Positions 8,674-17,179 of a DNA stretch of 64,000 nt are shown one piece after another. The notes below the pieces were generated by a model. The model saw only the letters and a program-made list of their open reading frames with translations. It had not been told where the DNA came from and ran no database searches. A program made the translations under genes and the position numbers. Every line of letters begins with the position of its first letter. Position 1 is the first letter of the stretch. Origin of the DNA: Anaerobaca lacustris (GTDB lineage Bacteria > Planctomycetota > Phycisphaerae > Sedimentisphaerales > Anaerobacaceae); NCBI RefSeq assembly GCF_030012215.1, contig NZ_JASCXX010000014.1, forward strand, positions 1 to 64,000. Reading direction: 5' to 3'.

Positions 8674-9213
8674 ATGCACAGAGCGATGCTGATTCAATTG
8701 GCGTTGGGGTTGCTGATCGGCGGCGGCCTGGGAGCGATGATGGGATACTTCGGAAAGTGCACCAGCGGGGCGTGTCCCCTGACAGCCAACCCGTATCGCG
8801 GCGGGTTCATCGGCGCGATGATTGGGGGCATGCTGGCGTTCTCCGGTGTCTCCTCACGGGCGAATCCCGAGGGCAAAGAAGAGGGCTATGCCGCCGTGCA
8901 GATCGAGAATGCAGCAGACTTTGACCGCCTGGTCCTCAAAGCCGGGCACCCGGTGATGGTCGATTTCTACTCGAACTCGTGTCCGCCGTGCCGCAGACTG
9001 GCCCCGACGATTGAAGAACTCGCCGAGGAGTATCAGGGCCGCGCCGTTGTGGCCAAGGTCAACGTCGATCGCGTCCCCGATCTGGCCCGCCAATACGGCA
9101 TCCAGGGCATCCCCGCCGTTCTCTTCTTCGACAAGGGCAGCGAGACACAGCGCCTGGTGGGCCTGCGTGCCCGCGGCGCCTACACCGAGGTGCTCGATGG
9201 ACTGCTGGGCTGA
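8674..9213 (+). CDS. Membrane-anchored DUF6132-like/thioredoxin fusion protein
   Basis: A 179-aa protein with two parts. Residues 1-58 hold two membrane segments flanking GKCTSGACPLTANPYRGG, which matches the small DUF6132-type membrane family (C-x-S-G-x-C-P-x-T-x-N-P). Residues about 75-178 form a thioredoxin fold with active site SNSCPPCRRLAP (C103, C106) and the cis-proline loop GIQGIPAVLFF. The CPPC active site differs from the classic CGPC. The start at 8674 lies 7 bp after AAGGAG, better spaced than an ATG six bases earlier. It is 35 bp downstream of marR and probably regulated by it. Likely role is thiol redox chemistry at the membrane; topology and partners are unknown. Confidence 0.8.
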   Translation: MHRAMLIQLALGLLIGGGLGAMMGYFGKCTSGACPLTANPYRGGFIGAMIGGMLAFSGVSSRANPEGKEEGYAAVQIENAADFDRLVLKAGHPVMVDFYSNSCPPCRRLAPTIEELAEEYQGRAVVAKVNVDRVPDLARQYGIQGIPAVLFFDKGSETQRLVGLRARGAYTEVLDGLLG

Positions 9214-9219
9214 CGCAGC

Positions 9220-9594
9220 TTATTGCGACCACAGCGGCGTGAGCAGATCGTAGATGGCCAGGAAGATGCAGGCCAGGCCGGCCGCGACGCACGCAAAACC
9301 AAAGACGCTGAGCACCGTTGCGATGAATTTCCCTTCGAAATAGGGCGAGGTGGCGAACCGCTGCTTCAAGACGGCGCCTCCGATGCACAACGGCGCCGCT
9401 ACGCCCAACACGCCAAGCCCGGTCAGGATGCTGCGAAGCGGGTCCTTCATGCGCGGCCCCTCGGGTTCGGGAAGAATGGCCAGCACGACGAAGCACGCCA
9501 GAGCGATGGCGAGCGGCGCCCCAATCGCCAGCAAAATCTTCCGGGTGGCGCGCCGCTTGTCGCGCTTCTGTTGGATATCCGTTTCGGCCATCAT
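9220..9594 (-). CDS. Small three-helix membrane protein of unknown function
   Basis: About 124 aa. A charged N-terminus (QQKRDKRRATRK) precedes three hydrophobic segments: ILLAIGAPLAIALACFVVL, SILTGLGVLGVAAPLCIGGAVL and FIATVLSVFGFACVAAGLACIFL. I recognise no family. It starts 13 bp after the stop of the upstream MBL-fold gene on the same strand and probably shares its transcript. The protein ends 6 bp from the convergent thioredoxin gene. A longer open frame into the MBL gene is not supported. Confidence 0.55.
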   Translation of the reverse strand: MMAETDIQQKRDKRRATRKILLAIGAPLAIALACFVVLAILPEPEGPRMKDPLRSILTGLGVLGVAAPLCIGGAVLKQRFATSPYFEGKFIATVLSVFGFACVAAGLACIFLAIYDLLTPLWSQ

Positions 9595-9607
9595 CGCGTC
9601 GCCGCCG

Positions 9608-10375
9608 TTAACGCATCTTGCGGATGCGGACCTCGATATCCTTGTCGTCGGCCAGGACCTTGACGAGTTCGTTCGGATCGGTCTGTCCGTAGTGATAGGG
9701 ATAGAGGATCTTGGGACCGAACATCCGGGCGGCATCGGCCGCCATCTCCGGGGTCATCGTGTACGGCAGGTTCATCGGCAGAAAGGCGATGTCGATCTTC
9801 TTGAGGTTCTTCATCTCAGGGATGTTCTCGGTGTCGCCCGCGACGTAGACCCGCCGCTTGCCGAACGTCACGACGTATCCGTTGCCGTTGCCCTTGGGAT
9901 GGAACGGCGTGCCGTCGGGCCGCTTGTGAACGATGTTGTACGCCGGCACCGCTTCGATCTTCAGACCGTCGACCGCCCGCACGTCGCCGTTCTTCATGGT
10001 CAGACCGCCGGCAACCTTCTCAGCGCAGATTCTGGTCAGGACGATCTTCGTCTCGGGCGTGCGAATTACCTCCAGGGCCTTGGGGTCGAGATGGTCGCCG
10101 TGCTCGTGGGTGATCAGGACGAGGTCGGCCTTGGGCAGCTTGGTGTAATCGGCCTCCCGGCTGACCGGATCGACGTGGATCACCTTGTCCTGCCACGTGA
10201 ACATCAGCGTGCCGTGACCGATAAAGGCGATCTTCAGGTCCCCCTGTTCGGTCTTGATCACGTCCTCTTCGAACGTCTCTTCCTCGTTCGCACCTGCCGG
10301 CGCGGTTCCCGACCCCGCTGCAAGCAGTATCGCGGGAACGAACAACCAGGCCATTGCTGTCGTTCTGTTCATCAT
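9608..10375 (-). CDS. Secreted MBL-fold metal-dependent hydrolase (UlaG-like)
   Basis: A 255-aa metallo-beta-lactamase-fold hydrolase. The metal motif THEHGDHLDP (HxHxDH) and the later AGDTEN aspartate are clear. FIGHGTLMFTWQDKVIHVDPV near the N-terminus is typical of the UlaG/L-ascorbate-6-phosphate-lactonase-like branch, often annotated only as metal-dependent hydrolase. A signal peptide (MNRTTAMAWLFVPAILLAAGSG) predicts export, which argues against a phosphorylated cytosolic substrate. The start follows CAAGGAGCAG. It is probably co-transcribed with the small membrane protein after it. Substrate unknown. Confidence 0.82.
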   Translation of the reverse strand: MMNRTTAMAWLFVPAILLAAGSGTAPAGANEEETFEEDVIKTEQGDLKIAFIGHGTLMFTWQDKVIHVDPVSREADYTKLPKADLVLITHEHGDHLDPKALEVIRTPETKIVLTRICAEKVAGGLTMKNGDVRAVDGLKIEAVPAYNIVHKRPDGTPFHPKGNGNGYVVTFGKRRVYVAGDTENIPEMKNLKKIDIAFLPMNLPYTMTPEMAADAARMFGPKILYPYHYGQTDPNELVKVLADDKDIEVRIRKMR

Positions 10376-10445
10376 CTGCTCCTTGTTGGGGCTCAACACA
10401 TTTCTGCACAACTCTCGTTCGGAACTGAGACGCAACACGATATGA

Positions 10446-10474
10446 TAGCCAACGACGTCCGTCGATGCTATAAT
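10446..10474 (+). promoter_or_regulatory. Extended -10 promoter upstream of metallophosphoesterase
   Basis: TAGCCA as a weak -35, 17-bp spacer, and TATAAT preceded by TGC, giving the extended -10 form TGnTATAAT. It lies 26 bp before the start codon at 10500. Confidence 0.6.
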
Positions 10475-10499
10475 CCAATCTCGCGATTTGGAGGACCGA

Positions 10500-11486
10500 A
10501 TGGACGAAGAGACGATCAGACAGGACACAGATAGCGTTACAGTTGGCGGCCTCTGGAGTACGGTAAACCGCAGGACGGTCTTGAAATCGGCTCTTGGGGT
10601 AGCGGCCGGACCGGTGGTGTTGTCGCTCTCATGCGCCTCCAGCGATACGCTGTCCCGGAAAGAGCGGCCTGTGCGGTTCGGGGTGGTCACGGACTGCCAC
10701 TATGCCGACGTCGATCCGGCGGGCACGCGATTCTATCGCCAGTCACTCGATAAACTCGGCGAATGCGTGGACCGAATGAACGCCGAGAAGGTGGACTTTC
10801 TCATCGAACTGGGCGATTTCAAGGATCAGGGCCGTCCTCCCGTCGAGCGGGACACGCTGGCGTATCTCGAGGAGGTTGAAGCGGTGTTCCGGCGATTCGA
10901 CGGTCCGACCTACCACGTCCTCGGCAACCACGATGTGGACAGCATCTCCAAGCCGCAGTCCCTGGCCCATGTGACCAATACCGGCGTCGATCGCACCCGC
11001 AGCTACTATTCGTTCGACGTCAAGGGCCTGCACTGCGTCGTGCTCGATGCCAACTATCGCAGCGACGGCGCCGACTACGATCGCGGCAATTTCGACTGGA
11101 CCGACGCCAACATTCCCGCCGACGAACTGGATTGGCTTCGCAGAGACCTGGCCACGGCCCGTGGTCCGGCGGTCGTCTTCATCCACCAGTTGCTCGACGG
11201 GACCGGTGCGGTGTACGTCAAGAATGCGACTGAGGTGCGCGACGTCCTCGAACGTTCCGGCAAGGTCCTCGCCGTCTTCCAGGGCCACCATCATGCCGGC
11301 GACTACAACGAGATCAACGGCATTCACTACTACACGCTGGTTGCCACCGTGGAAGGCCAGGGTGCCGAGAACAATTCGTATGCGATCGTCGAGGTTTGTT
11401 CTAACCTCGATGCGATCGTCACCGGTTACCGTCGGGCGGCGTGCAAAACGTTGACCTTGGCTCGGCCCACGGAGCAGCGGGTATGA
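10500..11486 (+). CDS. Exported calcineurin-like metallophosphoesterase
   Basis: A 328-aa phosphoesterase with the full dinuclear-metal signature: VTDCHYAD (DxH), ELGDFKD (GD), LGNHDVD (GNHD), FIHQLLD and FQGHHH (GHxH). The N-terminal segment NRRTVLKSALGVAAGPVVLSLSCASS resembles a Tat or lipoprotein signal placed after a 20-residue extension, with a possible lipid-attachment cysteine. The start has GGAGG 5 bp upstream. Its substrate could be a phosphodiester or phosphomonoester outside the cytoplasm. The 3' end abuts a degraded fragment of another gene on the opposite strand, so its last residues may be altered. Confidence 0.82.
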   Translation: MDEETIRQDTDSVTVGGLWSTVNRRTVLKSALGVAAGPVVLSLSCASSDTLSRKERPVRFGVVTDCHYADVDPAGTRFYRQSLDKLGECVDRMNAEKVDFLIELGDFKDQGRPPVERDTLAYLEEVEAVFRRFDGPTYHVLGNHDVDSISKPQSLAHVTNTGVDRTRSYYSFDVKGLHCVVLDANYRSDGADYDRGNFDWTDANIPADELDWLRRDLATARGPAVVFIHQLLDGTGAVYVKNATEVRDVLERSGKVLAVFQGHHHAGDYNEINGIHYYTLVATVEGQGAENNSYAIVEVCSNLDAIVTGYRRAACKTLTLARPTEQRV

Positions 11487-11496
11487 TGTTCTGCTT

Positions 11497-11639
11497 CGTG
11501 ACCACGGCCCGGGCGTAGCGGCGTCCCAACTGCCGGGCGGCCTCTGCGTTGAAGTGTACCTGATCGTCTTTGCAGGTCAGGCCCGCCGCCGAGACCCAGA
11601 AGACGCGCTCATCCGCCTCGGCCACATGTCCCAAACCTT
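11497..11639 (-). pseudogene. Remnant of a sialate O-acetylesterase-like (SASA) C-terminus
   Basis: The minus strand encodes GLGHVAEADERVFWVSAAGL followed by KDDQVHFNAEAARQLGRRYA, which closely resembles the C-terminal end of SASA/DUF303 carbohydrate esterases (the D-x-V-H-F catalytic His region). No upstream catalytic domain is present; the frame passes straight into a dispersed intergenic repeat. It reads as the 3' scar of a deleted esterase gene. Confidence 0.5.
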
Positions 11640-11725
11640 CGGCCGTAGGCCGCTTTCGAATTTCGGTCTTTGGGCTTTCGTGCTTGTTTCGGATTCCGAC
11701 ATACGGATTCCGGATTTGGCTTGCT
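11640..11725. repeat. Dispersed intergenic repeat with TTTCGTGCTTGTTTCGGATT core
   Basis: An AT-richer stretch of short TTCGGATT-like units containing TTTCGTGCTTGTTTCGGATT. The same core occurs several times in both orientations at 47.1-47.3 kb. It joins the SASA remnant and pepP, outside any supported gene. Confidence 0.6.
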
Positions 11726-11780
11726 TCGCCGGCGCGGGTAGGATCGAACCGGCTTGGCGAAATCCGCCTTCCCCGCATTG

Positions 11781-13169
11781 TTAGGCGGAGGCCAGGGTCT
11801 CCACCTCAGCGATCGTCTTCGGGATCGGCGGGCCCAGCACACGGGCGCCGGTGTCGGTGACGAGGACATCGTCTTCGATCCGAACGCCGCCGAAGTCGCG
11901 ATAGGTTTCGACCTTGTCATAGTTGATGAAGGCCTCGCATTTCCGCTCGGCCTTCCAGCGGTCGATCAGCGTCGGAATCAAGTAGATGCCCGGCTCGACC
12001 GTCACAACGTGGCCCGGCTCGACGGCCTTGGCCAGCCGCAGCGAGCGCCAGCCGAACGCGGGGTTCCTGCGAATGGTGTCGGTATAGCCAACGTAGTCTT
12101 CGCCCAGGCCTTCCATATCATGGACGTCGAGCCCCATCATGTGTCCGAGGCCGCACTGGAAGAACAGCGTGTGGGCGCCCGCCGCAACCGCCTCGGCGGG
12201 ATCGCCTTTGGTCAGGCCGAGTTCCTTCAGTCCGGCCACAAGCCTCAGACAGGCCAGGCGATGGATGTCGCGAAATTCCACGCCGGGCCGGATTGCGGCA
12301 ATGGCCGCCTCCTGCGCGTTGAGCACGATAGAATAGACCTCTCGCTGATTTTGCGTGAATCGTCCACCGACCGGAATCGTCCGTGTGACGTCACTGGCGT
12401 ACCGCAGGGGCGACTCAGCGCCCGAGTCGTTGACTGCGACGTCTCCGGCTTTCATCACGTTGTTGTGGAAGGGGTTGTGCAGCGTCTCGCCGTGGATGCT
12501 GAAGATGGGTTCGAAGGCGAACCGCACACCCCGGGACCTCGCTATGCCTGCCATGACGCCGACGACTTCGCGCTCGACGACGCCGGGCCGGGCCGTCTTC
12601 ATTGCGGTCACTTGCATTTGATGAGAGACGCTCATCGCCAGCTCGATCTGTTCGATCTCCTCCGGTGCTTTCACGGACCGCTGCGCGACGACGGCGCGAA
12701 TCAACGACTCCGAGACGCGCGCGCCGACGGCTTGCGGTGGTATGTCCAGGAGTCTGCCGATCTTGAGGATCTGGTCGTCTCGGCAGGGCGGCAGAAGGTG
12801 GATCGGCCGACCGTGGTCGCTCGCCTTCCTGAGAAACGACGGCAGATTGCGGCTTGGGGCCGTTTGCGTGATCCCCACCTGGTGGGCCTTCTCGCAGAGC
12901 GGCGTCTGCGGTCCCGTCCAGATCACGTCATCGACGGTCGCATCGTCGCCGAAGAGGCATTCCGTGCCTTCATCCACGTCGATCACGGCGGCCAGGGCCG
13001 GCTCATCGAGCCCGAAGTAGTAGAGGAACGAACTGTCCTGCCGAAACGGATAGCAGTTGTCCGCGTAGTTCATCGGTGAGGGCTCGTTGCCTGCAAACAG
13101 CACCACGCCGGACGATATCTGGCGGCGAAGCCCGGCGCGTCTTTGTTTGTAGGTTTCGGGAGGGAACAT
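11781..13169 (-). CDS. pepP: Xaa-Pro aminopeptidase (M24B, aminopeptidase P)
   Basis: Cleaves N-terminal residues preceding proline, normally in the cytoplasm. The N-terminal creatinase-like domain includes RRAGLRRQISSGVVLFAGNE and the FLYYFGLDEP motif. The C-terminal pita-bread domain carries all five metal ligands: D in VNDSGAE, D in YASDVTRT, H in GLGHMMGLDVHD, E in TVEPGIY and E in GVRIEDDVLV. Length of 462 aa matches the family. It starts 3 bp after the stop of the symporter gene on the same strand, so the two form an operon, consistent with uptake of peptides or amino acids followed by peptide processing. Confidence 0.9.
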   Translation of the reverse strand: MFPPETYKQRRAGLRRQISSGVVLFAGNEPSPMNYADNCYPFRQDSSFLYYFGLDEPALAAVIDVDEGTECLFGDDATVDDVIWTGPQTPLCEKAHQVGITQTAPSRNLPSFLRKASDHGRPIHLLPPCRDDQILKIGRLLDIPPQAVGARVSESLIRAVVAQRSVKAPEEIEQIELAMSVSHQMQVTAMKTARPGVVEREVVGVMAGIARSRGVRFAFEPIFSIHGETLHNPFHNNVMKAGDVAVNDSGAESPLRYASDVTRTIPVGGRFTQNQREVYSIVLNAQEAAIAAIRPGVEFRDIHRLACLRLVAGLKELGLTKGDPAEAVAAGAHTLFFQCGLGHMMGLDVHDMEGLGEDYVGYTDTIRRNPAFGWRSLRLAKAVEPGHVVTVEPGIYLIPTLIDRWKAERKCEAFINYDKVETYRDFGGVRIEDDVLVTDTGARVLGPPIPKTIAEVETLASA

Positions 13170-13172
13170 CGG

Positions 13173-14963
13173 CTATTCCGTACCGGTCGGGTTCGTTCGT
13201 TCCGTCAGCAGACTGACGCCCACGAGAGCGACGACGGAGAGCGTGATGGCCGGCAGTACTGCGTCGAGGTCCGCCGCCCACGCCGGAAGGGCCGCCTTGA
13301 TGAATCGCAACTCTTCCCAGGCCAGAGCCGTGACCGTGCCGACGAGAATGGACGCGACGGCGCCGTACTTCGTCGAGCGATTCCAGAACAACGCGGCCAC
13401 CAGGCACGGCGTAATCGCGGCGCCATAGATCGTGAACGCATACAACGCCTTGCGGAAGACGGTGGTCGATTCGGCGAACGCCAGCGACACGAGATACGCG
13501 ATGATGCCGAACGCCAGCACGAGCAGACGGCTGAGCAGCACGACGTGTTTTTCGCTGGCCTTGGGATTGATGTGGACCAGATAGACGTCTTTGATGAAGG
13601 TGGTGGCCGGGACGAGCAGGAAGGAATCGGCTGTCGAGATGATAATCCCCACCACCGTGACCAGGAACAGAATGCCCAACGGCAGCGGCATGAAATGCTT
13701 GGCGGCGTAGATCAGCACGTAGCGACCGTTCTCGGGGTCGGGGATCAGGCTGGACGAGATCCAGGCGCTGGAGATGATCAGCAGCTCGATGGCCAGCGCC
13801 AGGAAGATCATGATCAGCACCGCCGTCCGCGCGCCTTTGGCGTTCTTGCTTGCAAAGATTCGCTGGTATTGATTGGCGTCGCCGAGGATCAGCAGGAAGA
13901 CGGGCAGACAGTAGTTGATGATGGTAATGGGGGAATAGACGCCCCAGAAGCGCATGTGGTCCGGCCGGTCGCCCATGGCCGCAAACGCTTCCGCCATACC
14001 GCCGAACCCGCCCGCCTTCAGCAGAAGCACGGGAAACGCGATGAGCAGCGAGACCGTGATGATGGTTCCCGTCACGATATCGGTGAATGCCAGGCTCAGC
14101 AGGCCGGCCAGCATCGTGTATGTGATAATGAAGATCGCGGCGATGATGGTCGCATCGCGCGCGGTCAGTTTCGGTTCCGACAGGATAAGCCGACCGGAGT
14201 CGGGCAACGACGCGACGCGATAGAGTCTCGCTGGACTGTCGTCATCATGCCCTTCGATGACGATCTTGGCCATCGAGTTCATCTTCACCGCGATGTGGTT
14301 CCCGGCGGCCTCTTCGGCCAGTTGTCTTTGCGCCTCGATGCTGTCCCGGCCCGCGACGACGTCGATCGTAAAGGTCTCCGTCTGGGGCGACCAGCCATCG
14401 TCCGCCTTTACCTGAAACCCGACGGTCGTCGTTCCCGTCCAATCGGTCTGCGGCTCGAAGACCAGGTAGCCCTTTCTGACCTGAGAGGGGGTCAACTCAT
14501 CGGCGGTTTGTAGGGCGATCGGGTCCTTCTTGCCGGTGATGACCTCGAGGACCATGCCGCCGGCGTTGAACTGGTAGCTGACGATTACCATATAGGCGAT
14601 GATCAGAGCCACCACGGCCAGCAGCCGGGCGGTCCGCCCGTAGCGCGACCCGATGATCTCCGGCACGCTGGACACTTCGATCGATCGGGCCTTGTGGGCG
14701 ATCATCGACAACAGGATCATGCCGATGAACGTTCCGCTGGGCAGGATCAGGGCCGCCATGCCGTCGCGGAAGGCCTGGCCCGCATTGCCGACGATAGAGC
14801 CGGTGCCGATCCAGACGGCCAGCATGGTGCAGACCATCACCCAGGGCGACAGCGTTCGGCCCGCGACGGCGAAGTCCGCCTGCGTCTTGACCCGCCGTGA
14901 CATGTGGACGCCGATGCCCGTCAGGGCGAACAGATAGATGAGAATCGCAATGAGATAGATCAT
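13173..14963 (-). CDS. Sodium:solute symporter (SSS family) with large inserted domain
   Basis: A 596-aa inner-membrane transporter. TM1-TM4 with GRTLSPWVMVCTMLAVWIGTGS lie in residues 1-142, and the remaining helices resume at residue 270 with ATIIAAIFIITYTMLAG, the normal continuation in this family. Residues about 144-268 are an extra hydrophilic domain; GYLVFEPQTDWTGTTTVGF and RLYRVASLPDSGRLIL resemble cadherin-like or CSPG-type beta repeats. SSS proteins usually have only a short loop there. The transported solute cannot be read from sequence. It is upstream of and nearly touching pepP, hinting at a peptide, amino-acid or similar substrate. Confidence 0.85.
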   Translation of the reverse strand: MIYLIAILIYLFALTGIGVHMSRRVKTQADFAVAGRTLSPWVMVCTMLAVWIGTGSIVGNAGQAFRDGMAALILPSGTFIGMILLSMIAHKARSIEVSSVPEIIGSRYGRTARLLAVVALIIAYMVIVSYQFNAGGMVLEVITGKKDPIALQTADELTPSQVRKGYLVFEPQTDWTGTTTVGFQVKADDGWSPQTETFTIDVVAGRDSIEAQRQLAEEAAGNHIAVKMNSMAKIVIEGHDDDSPARLYRVASLPDSGRLILSEPKLTARDATIIAAIFIITYTMLAGLLSLAFTDIVTGTIITVSLLIAFPVLLLKAGGFGGMAEAFAAMGDRPDHMRFWGVYSPITIINYCLPVFLLILGDANQYQRIFASKNAKGARTAVLIMIFLALAIELLIISSAWISSSLIPDPENGRYVLIYAAKHFMPLPLGILFLVTVVGIIISTADSFLLVPATTFIKDVYLVHINPKASEKHVVLLSRLLVLAFGIIAYLVSLAFAESTTVFRKALYAFTIYGAAITPCLVAALFWNRSTKYGAVASILVGTVTALAWEELRFIKAALPAWAADLDAVLPAITLSVVALVGVSLLTERTNPTGTE

Positions 14964-15002
14964 GGCACCTGCTTCGTGTCTGGACGCCGGCGGTCGGCGA
15001 GG

Positions 15003-16682
15003 TCAATTGATGAACTGCTCGACAAAGTACGTAGGCGTCAGCGGCTCGCCGGTCGAGCGCACGATCATCTCGTCCCACCGGTAGCGGGCCCCCGGGCCGA
15101 GCACGTTGTCCCGGAGGTATCGGCCCACGCGCCGCTCGCCAACATAGCTGAGCCCCTCGTCCGAATCAAGCTTCAATATCTGGCGGACGATGTGATGGTG
15201 CCATTGCGAGGCCAGCAGTTCGCCGAGCATGTAGTTATGATAGTAGCAGGGCGCGGTGGTGAAGTGCAGCTTCGAGGCCCAGCCGGCGTCGGCGGGTTCC
15301 GGCGGGCGCTGGACGAACTGGTATCGCTCGACGAGGTCCCACCACAGGTCGTTCAAGTCGCCGTCGGGATCGGCGTAGAGGGCCTTCTCGAAGTGGACCA
15401 TCACCATCGCCCAGCGGGCGAAAAGGATCTGCTGGAATCGCAGATAGCGGTCGCTGACGGCCTTGACTCCGGCGGTCTCCTCGTCGGACAGTCCCAGCAT
15501 CTGTTGCATCCAGGTGGCATTGCGGCTGAGCCGCCCGAAGAGCATGGCGACCGCCTCCGTGGTGAAGCTGTGTGCCGGCTCGCGCAGCAGCCAGGGTTCG
15601 CGGCGGTCGTGGTACTTGCTGTACAGGGCGTGGCCCAGCTCGTGCAGAAGGGTCTCCATCCACCGCTCGGTGTCCTGCAAATTGCAGAGTACGCGGGTGT
15701 CGCCTTCGCGGTCGGCGTCGAAGCCGTAGGCGTGTGGGTACTTTCCCTCGCGGTCGTACAGGTCGCTGCGGGCCAGGATGTCATCGACGGGCAGGTCCAC
15801 GCCGGCGAAGTAGCGACGGGCCAGGTCCTCGATGTCGCGGCCCTTATAGTACTGGTCCAGGTCCAGGTCATAGACGAGCGGCGTCCGCTGGAAGAACGGA
15901 TCGTGATAATGCCAGGGCATCAGCGTCTCCGGGGCAATTCCGTACCCCTCGGCCAGAATGGCGTCCAGCTCCTTCTTCAGCTCGGCGAACGGTTCGCGGG
16001 TCAGCGCGTCCAGTTCTTCGAAGATGCGATCGAGTTCCGCGACGTCCTGCTCGCCCGTGACGATGGCCATCGTGTGGTAATTGTCGAAGCCGAGTTGCCG
16101 GGCCGCCTCGTTGCGAAGCTTCACCAGGCGAAGAAGGTCTGTGGTGATCGCGTTGCCCACCTGCCGACTGGCGCGCCAGGCCGCCTCTCGCTTCGGCGTG
16201 TTTGCCTCCGTCGTCATGAGCGTGTAGATGTCGCTCATGGTGACATCCTGACCGTCGATGCGGCCGCGATAGCTGTTGTAGGTTTTCTGGATCTGCGTAT
16301 CCAGCGTCACGATCTGTGCCAGCAACTCAGGCTCGATCTGGTTCTGGAGGTAGGCGTAGTAGAGCTTGTCGATCTGGCGCACCACGCGCGGGTCGTCGAT
16401 GGTCCCCGACTCCTTGAACGCCTTGATGCGGGCGAAGTCCTCTCGGCTGCTGTAGACTCGTCGAATCGCAAGCTGCAGGGCCTCGTACCTGTCCCACGCC
16501 TGCGGGTTGCCCGTCGTCGTGGCGTCCCAGTACGTCAGATTGGCCTGGGTCGCCAGCGGGGCGATGGTGGCCGTGCGCGCCTCGATAAAACCCGCCGGCC
16601 CGTCCTTCCTGTCGCCCGACGCACAGCCGAGCCCGAGCATGCTCACAAGCAGCGGAGCACTCCAAACGACTATCGTTCTCAT
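15003..16682 (-). CDS. Lipoprotein zinc metallopeptidase (M2/M3-like peptidyl-dipeptidase)
   Basis: A 559-aa gluzincin. The active site LLHELGHALYS gives H347, E348 and H351, and TTEAVAM supplies the likely third ligand E376. The overall layout, with a long helical N-terminal region and late HEXXH, fits M2 (ACE-like) or M3 oligopeptidases; I cannot decide between them. The N-terminus ends in LGLGC (C20), a lipobox, so it should be lipid-anchored and act on peptides in the periplasm. It lies just upstream of the symporter and aminopeptidase P on the same strand, which makes a peptide-degradation cluster plausible. Confidence 0.8.
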   Translation of the reverse strand: MRTIVVWSAPLLVSMLGLGCASGDRKDGPAGFIEARTATIAPLATQANLTYWDATTTGNPQAWDRYEALQLAIRRVYSSREDFARIKAFKESGTIDDPRVVRQIDKLYYAYLQNQIEPELLAQIVTLDTQIQKTYNSYRGRIDGQDVTMSDIYTLMTTEANTPKREAAWRASRQVGNAITTDLLRLVKLRNEAARQLGFDNYHTMAIVTGEQDVAELDRIFEELDALTREPFAELKKELDAILAEGYGIAPETLMPWHYHDPFFQRTPLVYDLDLDQYYKGRDIEDLARRYFAGVDLPVDDILARSDLYDREGKYPHAYGFDADREGDTRVLCNLQDTERWMETLLHELGHALYSKYHDRREPWLLREPAHSFTTEAVAMLFGRLSRNATWMQQMLGLSDEETAGVKAVSDRYLRFQQILFARWAMVMVHFEKALYADPDGDLNDLWWDLVERYQFVQRPPEPADAGWASKLHFTTAPCYYHNYMLGELLASQWHHHIVRQILKLDSDEGLSYVGERRVGRYLRDNVLGPGARYRWDEMIVRSTGEPLTPTYFVEQFIN

Positions 16683-16825
16683 GCTGGACCTCCTAATACG
16701 ATTTCTCGAACCGCCTCAGTCTACCATGCCACCGGCTGAGCCGCAACGCGGTGAAAGCGCTGGAGCGATCCGATTGAGCAGTTCTCCTTGCGCGATTTGG
16801 CTGCTCGAGTTTCGGATCGAGGGTC

Positions 16826-17179
16826 CTACGGCTCTGCATCCGGTTTCTGCAGGAGGGCTTCGACTTCGGCAAGCAGGGCTGGCAAGTGACTTTCGACAAC
16901 GCCCCAGACCGTGGCATCGTCGATGGTGTCGTAGCCGTGAATGACTCGGTTGCGAAAGCCCACAATCCGAGACAGGTGATGAATACGGGCAGCCGTGACG
17001 GGGTCTTCGTGTGAGAGCAGGTTGAGCGCCTCGCCGATGATCTCGAACTCTCGCTCGACCGCGCGACGGAACTGACGATCGGATTCATATTCGGTAAAGG
17101 TGCGATTCTGGCACCAATGGCGAATGCTGCGCGCCGAATCCTGGACGTCAAACAGCAGTTTCCGGGTGCGGTTGTTCAT
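16826..17179 (-). CDS. hepT: HepT-like ribonuclease toxin (DUF86)
   Basis: A 117-aa all-helical HEPN-domain protein. The catalytic motif RNRVIHGY (R-x4-H followed by G-Y) is intact; in this family the tyrosine is the residue that the antitoxin modifies with AMP. It begins 32 bp inside the end of the nucleotidyltransferase gene, so the two are translationally linked. The ATG at 17179 is chosen; a TTG two codons upstream is the alternative. Expected to cut RNA when not neutralised. Confidence 0.85.
   Translation of the reverse strand: MNNRTRKLLFDVQDSARSIRHWCQNRTFTEYESDRQFRRAVEREFEIIGEALNLLSHEDPVTAARIHHLSRIVGFRNRVIHGYDTIDDATVWGVVESHLPALLAEVEALLQKPDAEP

Noticed and set aside
11740-11765. Reverse-strand GGTTCGATCCTACC resembling a tRNA T-arm
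   Set aside because: The flanking stem does not pair and no anticodon arm is found; it lies next to a dispersed repeat.
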